NCBI GenBank assembly: GCA_020205615.1
Contig: CM035162.1
Span: 34,746,479 to 34,810,478 of the forward strand
From: Panax quinquefolius
Taxonomy: Eukaryota; Streptophyta; Magnoliopsida; Apiales; Araliaceae
DNA length: 64,000 nt
Direction of reading: 5' to 3'
In this document: positions 56,787-64,000 of the stretch, piece by piece
Layout of the letters: every line of letters starts with the position of its first letter
Numbering within the stretch: position 1 is the stretch's first letter
Position numbers and translations under genes: made by a program
The notes under the pieces: generated by a model
Told to the model about the DNA's origin: nothing
What the model saw: the letters and a program-made list of their open reading frames with translations, nothing else
Databases searched by the model: none

Positions 56787-59700
56787 CGTGGCGACCCCAA
56801 ATAGGTCCATTCCATCCAAATTTCATTCTCGAGTCGCCAAATACATGGTACAATAAAACAACTACAACTTTATTACAACAATTGTCGTGCAAAATACACA
56901 ACAACACATATGTTGTGAGTTTTGATACTAAAATATACCAACTGTGACTCGGACACCAACTTGGATAAAGACGTCACCATGACACCTTACATAAAGGTAC
57001 AGTCGAAAATTGTTTTTAGAAATTAGAATCTTTGGGAAGTGCTCAAGAAACCTTCGTACATGGGAGGCCACGCGTCCTAGGTTTATGATAGATATCATAT
57101 GGCCACGAAATTATCCTTGTTGATCTAATAGACCCCAAAGAAAAATGAGAAGATTACTATCATATTCTTCCCAATGGTGAGTCTTCTCTTGACATATCAT
57201 TATCTCTACTGTCTCTAATTGGGAATTATACTCCAAACAAACACCAAGATTATATAGGTAGTGCTTGTAAATATACTCAGCAAGTGGATGAGCACAACCC
57301 TGTCTTATGATGACACGAGGTGGTATGTCATTAGACATCTTGTATGATAGTGGCAAAACACCCTTCCAAGTCAAATTCACCTCAGCCTCAACATCTATAG
57401 ACCACCGTTCTATTCCCTTATTATTCTCCGCTTGTCCCAGCTACACTTTTATTACCTGAAAGGAATTGTGAAGCAAAAGGGTGAGCACAACTAGCTCAGT
57501 AAAGAATATTATGACTAAAGATAAATAAATTATCAATAACCTTTAACAGTAATAAATCAGAGATTTAGAACATATGGTAGATGATAAAACTATTCAACCA
57601 TAGTTGCAGCGGAACGAGCAATCCATTAGAAGAGTCAAATAGACCATAAGATCTATTATATTCTCCATGTTAAAATTCCACCAACAATATTTTATCCCTG
57701 TAACATCAATCAACAGTTCTGGTTCACAATCATATGAATAATTCATAATCATAATTGTGGTTCTAAATTCATCTTCTCATCCAGGAGGAAGATAATTTTC
57801 ATCACCTGTCTTTACCTGAAACATCAAAGATCATGGTTATACCAAATCACAGTTCCTGTTCATAATCATACTAATAAATTCATCATTGCACTACGGGCCA
57901 AAGATATTCATCAACAGTTCATCTTTTCACTACTAGCCAAAGATATTCAACAACATGTCATCTTTGCACTACGGGCCAAAGATATTCATCAACAATTAAT
58001 TTTTGCCCTACAAGCCAAATATATTCCTCAACAGTTCATATTTGCACTACAGGCCAAATATATTAATATCTCAAAGAAATATATAATCATTTCAGAATTT
58101 ATATAAACAATAATTATAACCATGTTGATCAATTCACCTTTGCACTTAAGCTAAAGATATTCAATTATAAATTCAATGGTCATTATCATACCAGTCACAA
58201 TTCAACTTTTCACTACTGGCCAAAGAGAACCCTAGTCATGATCATACCAATAATCTACCCATCTTTACACTCCAGTGAAAGAGAATTTCAACATCAGGGT
58301 TATAAAAATGTTATATATGATAATAAAATCAATATAATCAATACATAGTTTTAATCTCCAGAGTAATATTCATAAATCAACTATAATTTGGTTAGAAAAA
58401 GAAACCAATTTTGTAGTGAATAGTACCCGTGAATAGAAACTCATGAATTGTAACTCATGAATAGTAACTCGTGAATAGTAACTCATGAATAGTAACTCGT
58501 CGTGAATAATAACTCGTGAATAGTAAATCATGAATAGTAACTCGTGAATAGTAATTCATGAATAGTAACTCGTGAATAGTAACTCATGAATAGTAACCCC
58601 GACATGAAAAAGTTCTAAATTTGATAAAAAGTTCAAACCAATATTTCAGCATAATGATATTGAAAAAATAATATCATTTATGAAAAAAATAATCTCCTTA
58701 CCTCGTAAAGAATAAGATACTTACGATGAAATACTAGATATAGTGCTAAAAGAACTTGCACCGTATAGCAATACTCGAAGTACTAAAATACTCATAAAAA
58801 TACGCTCGATATTATAAAGAGAGAAAGAGAGAGAAAACTTCAGTTTCTGGTGTGATTTTCAATTCTAACCTAAGCACCCTATTTATAGGAAATTGCTTAG
58901 AACACCAAAGCAGAAAATTTAATATAATATTAATATAATATATATTAAATTCCTACGCTTTAAATCGATCCAACATCACCACCAATAGTCAACTAATTCA
59001 AAAAAAAACGTTTTTGTTATTAAAAATAATTAAAACTTTCAAAAATCAATTATTTCGGAACTTCGGAACTTCAATAATTCATAATAAATAGCCTTTTATC
59101 AGAAAATTCGAATCTCGCAACTCTTTATAGGAAATTCAATTCTCTACAAATTTGCAGAAGAAATTTTTTCCAAATTCCAAACAGAAATTGACCGAAATCC
59201 ATAAACGGACGATTTTACAAGCTATAATCAAATTTCAAATCGAAAATGGGGTCCACCGACACACAAAACATGTGTTAATCATTTAATGCAACAAAAATAC
59301 TCTTCCTCCTCATATACTCATATATCCCACATTCATTAAAATATCATCATTATTATATTATAATAATATAATAAAATATTATTTTATCAGAAAAGATAAA
59401 ATATCAATTTTCAACAATTGTCACTTTAAAAATTTTCTCCATCTATATCCACATAAAATGAATATTTTCCTTATCATTTAACTCAATAATTAATTATTCA
59501 CAAATAATATTACAGAATCACAATAATGACGACCAGACAGTTCCCATGAAAGAGGGGGCATTCCAATAAGAATTTCTCTTTACTAGCGCGCAATTAGGTG
59601 ACCAAACCTCTCCTTGATAGAACTTTCTAGACATTGCCAATAATGCTATATAATAATATTATTCAAATAATATGAATTATTGATCTGATAATGGGAAATA

Positions 59701-59899
59701 CTGTACAGTGACAATTATTAAGCAACAATAATATAAAATATCAACACAACAATTATTGAATCAATAAAATAAAATATTGAACAGTAATTACTGTAACAAT
59801 TATTGAGTAGTGCCTTCTTACGAAAAAATTTATCATGCTTCATGAATAGTACTTATAAAAAATTGAATACTTTTACTTCATAAAATTCGGGGTCTTACA
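56787..59899 (-). repeat. Array D LTR 4
   Basis: 3113 bp. On the minus strand it starts TGTAAGACCCCGAATTTTA at 59899. Minisatellite of 13 units; TATAAATAG at 58887-58879. It shares variants with LTR 3 (GAATAGAAACTCATGAATTG, about 54892 and 58433) that LTR 2 lacks. It holds no gene. Confidence 0.9.
58879..58887 (-). promoter_or_regulatory. TATA box of D LTR 4
   Basis: TATAAATAG on the minus strand, 1012 bp from the LTR start. LTR 4 is the upstream-most promoter of the array. Confidence 0.65.
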
Positions 59900-61236
59900 A
59901 CCTAATTGCGCGCCAATAGGGAGAAATCCTTGTCGGAAAGCCCCTCTTTCCTGGGAACGACCTGGTTGTTAAATATTGTGAATTATAATATTAATAATGA
60001 ATAAGTTCATGTTGATTAAAGATGAAATTGATAGTTCCATTGTGTTTGGATTATTAGTGTTAGTGAAAATCGACATTTATTTCGATAATAATTGATGTCT
60101 AGAGGTTATATTGACCAATCGGGTAATTAATCGGATAAATGAGCAATTAATTGCTATTATTTCACATGCTTATAACTATTTGTTCACATGTGTGTACTAT
60201 TAATTCACATTCTTGTACTATTAGGGGTGGTGGTGTAAGATTGATAATACTTGCATGACTAAGTTAAAAATGGAGGTATAGATGGAGGTACTATACTGTA
60301 ATTAGTTTTTTCACATGATTATACTATTGAGTCACATGATTTTACTATTGATTCACATGATTTACTATTAGGGGAGGTGGTGCAAGTTTGATAATACTTG
60401 CAGGACTAAATTAAAAATGATGAAAAAGAGGAAGGTATTATACTGTAATATTTTGAGCCCCAAAACGCGTGCAATTATCGAAACTATATTTTCCTATAAA
60501 TAAGCTCATTCTTCCTTCATTTCTCACCAATTCACTAAAGCTATAGAGCAATTATTATAGAGAGAAATTATAGAGAGAAGAAGAAGAAGAAGTCTGCTAC
60601 CTCACTATTCCAGTATCCAGATTTCTTCTAAGGTAAGGGGTATTATTCTTTCGTATTCATGAAGATAGTTATTTTCTTTCAATACTCATAAGGGTTGTTA
60701 TTCCATTCTTTATTATTCTGTTGGAACAACCTGTCTGTGCGGATTACGCATGACCTGGTTTCATTCTTTATTATTCTGTTGGAACATCCTGTCTGTGTGG
60801 ATTACGAATGACCTGGTTCCATTCTTTATTATTCTGTTGGAATAACCTGTCTGTGCGGATTATGCACGCCTGGTGAATTCTTCTGTTATTCCATTCTTTA
60901 TTATCCTGTTTGAATAATCTGTCTACGTGGATTATCGTATGGCGACAAAAATCCATTTGCGGTTTCATATATTCTATTATACTTATTTGATTAAAGTTTT
61001 GGCTTCTATACTCCATGAAATTAGTGGAATATCCTTGATATTTGCGCTTCATCCAGTATCTTTTCATGAAAAAATTCTTCTGAGCATTCTTGAATTTTAC
61101 TCCACAAAGCAGTATCATGTTGACAATTTGGACGTTATTGATTTCTGGATAAATTAAATTATAAATCTTTACAAATTTATCCTTGAACTTGTTTGTATTG
61201 AATTTTTATAGCATTGTCAGCATCCTCATGTTTATA
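59900..61236 (+). repeat. Element E 5' LTR, second part
   Basis: Opens with the ACCTA duplication (59900-59904), then AATTGCGCGCC. It contains a direct duplication of about 140 bp (about 60158-60300 and 60305-60450: TTCACATG..TACTATTAGGGG.., GTTTGATAATACTTGCA), a TATAAATAA box, AGAGAGAAATTATAGAGAGA repeats, and about five ~62-bp units TTCCATTCTTTATTATTCTG..GGATTACG (about 60700-60960). It stops at the foldback element. Confidence 0.85.
60495..60503 (+). promoter_or_regulatory. TATA box of E LTR
   Basis: TTCCTATAAATAAGCTCATTC, equivalent to TTCCTATAAATAGAAGCTCA in B. Confidence 0.6.
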
Positions 61237-62712
61237 GGGTTAAATGTTTTTTCAGTCACTGTACTATAAGTCGACTTACAGATGGATAACTAAACTTTTT
61301 TTTCTTATAGTCAACTAACTGTACTCGACTTTTCTAACAAAAAGTTAAAAAAAACCGTTAAAAGCTTTGACTTTAACGAGCGGTCTTTGGTCGGTAGTCA
61401 AGAGTTGTCATTCAAAAAAGCTTATGTGATAGTTAGGATGCGACGTAGCAATGATGATTTGGATTTGGAGGAAAAATTTTATGAAAAAATAGGAAAAAAT
61501 ATTTTAAAGTATAATATAAATTTACAAATTTAGCCAAAAAAAAATTTTTTTAATAAAAAAAATAATAATAACTGCGTTTTTTTATAAAAAAACTCGCTTT
61601 TTTTATTTTATTTTTATAAAAAAGGAAAAGCGTGTTTTTTATTTTATTTTTATAAAAAATGCGCTTTTTATTTTTATTAAAAAAGCAGCGCTTTTATAAT
61701 AAAAAAAAAGCTACTTTTTTAAATTTTTTAAAATCAGATTTTAATTTTATTTTATATTAAAAAACTGCATTGTTAATTATTTTTATTAAAAAAAGCGCAA
61801 TTTTTTTATTCTTATTAAAATATCAACGATTTTTTTTAAAAAAATTATTCAAAAAACTTTGTTTTTTTTTTAAAAAGCTCAATTTTGTATTTATTTTTTA
61901 TTTTATTAAAAAAGCGGCGTTTTTTATTATTTTTTTTATAAAAAAAAGCTGCTTTTTTATTTTTATTTAAAAATGCATTTTTAAAAAAAATACGTTTTTA
62001 TTTATTTTATAAAAAATGCATTTTATTTATTTTATTAAAAACACTTTGCTTTATTTTTTTTTAATAAATTTTTTTATTATTATTTTTATTAAATAAAAAA
62101 AACTAAACAATGTTCTCTCTCTCCTTCTCCATCACAACAATGCAGTTTGGTTTTTTTTTATAATAAAATAATTATTTCTTAAATTTGTTTAAATTAAATT
62201 ATAAAATTTAAATTTTGTATAATTTTAAAATTAAAATTTTAATAAAAATTATTTGATAAAATTATAATAAAATTACTTGATAAAAATTATTTGCATGTAA
62301 AAGTACAAATTTATTTATCCTACTTAGAAAAGAAAAGAAAAATTATCACAAAATTGAGTCAATTATAAATTTAATGTCCGAATTTGAAAAGATTTTAATT
62401 TTAAAATATTTTTAATTTATAATTTTTTAAATTTATATTATACTTTAAAATATATTTTTTTTCTATTTTTTCATAAAATTTTTCCTCCAAATCCACATCA
62501 TCATTGCCACGTCAGATCCTAACCGCCACATAAGCTTTTTTTTTTTGACAACTCGATTCTTGACTTCGTGCTGCTAAGATTAAAGTTTTTAACGGTTTTT
62601 TTAACTTTTTGTTAGAAAAGTCGAGTACAGTGAGTTAACTGTAAGAAAAAAAAGTTCAGTTATCCATCTGTTAGTCGACCTATGGTACAGTGACTGAAAA
62701 AACATTTAACCC
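61237..62712. mobile_element. Mutator-like foldback element (MITE) with ~270-bp terminal inverted repeats
   Basis: Starts GGGTTAAATGTTTTTTCAG and ends in its reverse complement. The inverted repeats (about 61237-61510 and 62440-62712) remain similar through AAAAGTCGAGTACAG, ACGTGGCAATGATGA and GGAGGAAAAATTTTATG. The 10-bp CATGTTTATA flanks it on both sides (61227-61236, 62713-62722), in the 9-11 bp range typical of Mutator-like elements. It encodes no transposase. Open frames such as 61770-61970 are low complexity (Lys/Phe). Confidence 0.88.
61545..62100. repeat. AT-rich array of short palindromes inside the foldback element
   Basis: A/T homopolymer runs alternate with GCGC/AGCG/GCTT cores (for example AAAAAGCAGCGCTTTT, AAAAATGCGCTTTTTA) at roughly 30-60 bp spacing. 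Such DNA would fold into many small hairpins and is also prone to homopolymer sequencing error. Confidence 0.6.
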
Positions 62713-63527
62713 CATGTTTATAATATGTTGAAAGTCATATGTGGCCTGTAGTGCATAGATGGACTTGGTATGATTATGATCAGGGATTATTTGGTATAAT
62801 CATGACCGTAATGTTACAAATGATGTGGTAAAACTCCTCATTGGTCGTAGTGCATTGATGGACAGTTGTTGGCATGATCATGACAATTGATGAATACACG
62901 AATATCATTGACCTGTAGTGCATGAATAATTTGTGGTCGTGATACTAATGAATGTTCTTGGTCGTAGTGCAGGGATGATGTTGTTTATTTATTAAGCTAA
63001 GTTTCAGCGATAAAAGTGATGAAAAACCTTTTAAATCATAGAAGATAGTAGATTTTATTCTCTACATGACTCTTCTAATGGATTGCTTGTTCCGCTGCAG
63101 TTAAACTTGATGTTTATTATATTTTATCAGTTTAACACTGTTGAAGGCTAATGATAATTTATTCTGCATTATCTTAGTCATAATATTTCTTACTGGGCTA
63201 GTTGAGCTCACCCTTTCTTTCACTTTTCTCTTCAGGAAATGAGAACGTAGCCGGGACTAGTCGGGGAACGGAGTGATAGCACTAGTAGTCCTCACTAGTG
63301 ATAGCACTAGTAGTCCTCACTATTCTGTTAAATAGTGTGACAATAAATGTAATGAGGACTCCATTGAGTGTGGATATTGTCTAGATGACAATATTCTTAT
63401 TAAAACTCTTAGATTATGTTTTATCGTATTTTACACGACTGTTGTATAATTAAGTTGTATTTGAATTTTGTATCATGTATTTGGCGACTCAAGATGGGTG
63501 ATGTATACCTATTTTGGGGGCGTCGCA
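62713..63527 (+). repeat. Element E 5' LTR, last part
   Basis: Continues after the CATGTTTATA duplication with GTGCATAGATGGACTTGG and TATGATTATGATCAGG units, the GCTAGTTGAGCTCACCC block (about 63197), a 26-bp tandem duplication GTGATAGCACTAGTAGTCCT(CACTA) at about 63272-63320, and the end GGGGGCGTCGCA. Confidence 0.85.
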
Positions 63528-63529
63528 AT

Positions 63530-63541
63530 TGGTATCAAAGC
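63530..63541 (+). promoter_or_regulatory. Element E primer binding site
   Basis: TGGTATCAAAGC, one mismatch to TGGTATCAGAGC, two bases after the LTR end. Confidence 0.8.
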
Positions 63542-63695
63542 TTAGGGATATGATCCCTGGCTGAGATATAAGACAAGAACTAAAAGGGGAGAGACGAGGA
63601 ATTCCTTCGCTAGTATGACCTATCTAAGTTTACTTGGTATTTAATTGGTCGGTCAGAGTATAGGGATAATATGTGATATGTCAATTAACCCTTGT
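63542..63695 (+). other. Element E leader (untranslated)
   Basis: TTAGGGATATGATCCCTGG ... TCAATTAACCCTTGT, collinear with the leader of B (18035-18195). Broken by F just before the expected gag ATG. The left flank CTTGT (63691-63695) is a candidate target duplication whose partner is outside the window. Confidence 0.75.
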
Positions 63696-64000
63696 TGTGA
63701 CGCCCCCAAAACAGGCATACATCACCTATTCTTGAGTCACCAGATACATGGTACAGAATTCAAATACAACTTAATAATACAACTGTCGTGTACAATACGA
63801 CAAAATATAAACGGTGAGTTTGAATACAAATATTGTCTACTAGAGAGTATACAAACTCAAAAAGAGTCCTCATTACAATTATTATCACACTATTTCACGT
63901 AATAGTGAGGACTACTAATGCACCATCTAGGACCATCACTCCGCTCCCCGACTCGACCCAAATATATTCTCATTTCACAAGAGAATAAAGAAAGAAAGGG
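63696..64000 (-). repeat. Element F LTR, start of the U5 side (B family, partial)
   Basis: TGTGACGCCCCCAAAA on the plus strand is the reverse complement of a B-type LTR end. The sequence then follows the B LTR backwards (CATGGTACAGAATTCAAATA, AGTGAGGACTACTAATGC, TCTCATTTCACAAGAGAA). Truncated by the window end, so its internal region, if any, would lie to the left of an LTR end that here abuts E. It is therefore either the 3' end of a minus-strand copy, or a solo LTR. Confidence 0.8.

Larger units (their letters stand above)
46999..59899 (-). mobile_element. Array D: (LTR-INT)x3-LTR tandem of an LTR-dominated non-autonomous element
   Basis: Four same-strand LTRs (46999-49123, 49614-52732, 53227-56279, 56787-59899) are separated by three internal regions of 490, 494 and 507 bp. 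In element orientation each internal region has a PBS, a ~150-bp insert, a second PBS-like site, a gag leader, a 36-codon remnant and a polypurine tract, but no protease, RT or integrase. Only the outer ends carry ACCTA. Known: TRIM elements have small LTRs and LARDs have large internals; ~3.1 kb LTRs with a ~0.5 kb internal region fit neither class. Relationship: LTR sequence and pol tail place D near C. Confidence 0.9.

Noticed and set aside
61770..61970. Lys/Phe-rich open frame in the foldback element
   Set aside because: Low-complexity A/T runs; no coding signature.

Overview
This window is repeat-dense plant nuclear DNA. It is AT-rich and consists almost entirely of nested transposable elements. 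The evidence for a flowering plant is: Ty3/gypsy LTR retrotransposons with 2.4-3.1 kb LTRs, a PBS matching plant initiator tRNA-Met (TGGTATCAGAGC), an integrase carrying a C-terminal chromodomain (chromovirus, most like the Tekay/Del clade), a plant-type BED/hAT transposase, and intron-containing fragments of a plant calcium-dependent protein kinase and of ribonucleotide reductase large subunit. The species cannot be named from the sequence. No intact host gene is visible.

Layout, with labels used below. Element A (minus strand, cut by the left window edge) occupies 1-285 and 10620-14200; its gag is split by element R (286-10619, plus), a full-length LTR-gag-pol-LTR copy. To the right lies a plus-strand hAT transposase gene: first part 14201-15586, second part 41755-42482. 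The gene is split by element B (15587-41749), which is flanked by a perfect 5-bp duplication GAGAG and whose removal rejoins the reading frame. B is a non-autonomous element: short gag, protease remnant, no RT or integrase, and a 57-bp minisatellite. Its 3' LTR is itself split by element C (22326-40141), a tandem LTR-INT-LTR-INT-LTR array with two gag-pol regions sharing a central LTR.

Downstream of the hAT gene lie degenerate exons of a group IV CDPK (43245-43720) and of RNR1 (43838-44596), a TCGAGT-rich stretch resembling a hAT end, and CACTA-like subterminal repeats. A plus-strand LTR (element E) starts at 46428. It is interrupted by a tandem array D (46999-59899, minus: four LTRs of about 3.1 kb alternating with three ~0.5 kb internal regions; 5-bp duplication ACCTA) and by a 1476-bp Mutator-like foldback element (61237-62712; 10-bp duplication). 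E ends at 63527 with a PBS. A further minus-strand LTR (F) begins at 63696 and leaves the window.

The inferred order of events is: hAT (plus gene fragments) first; A and B into it; R into A and C into B; separately E, then D, the foldback element and F into E. B and D lack polymerase genes and would need proteins in trans, for example from C- or R-like relatives that share PBS, PPT and LTR ends. Most coding regions in R and C are broken by small indels. Many fall at CAG/CTG sites, and the hAT and gene-fragment regions show far fewer, so part of the damage may be a sequencing artefact at methylated CHG sites rather than real decay.
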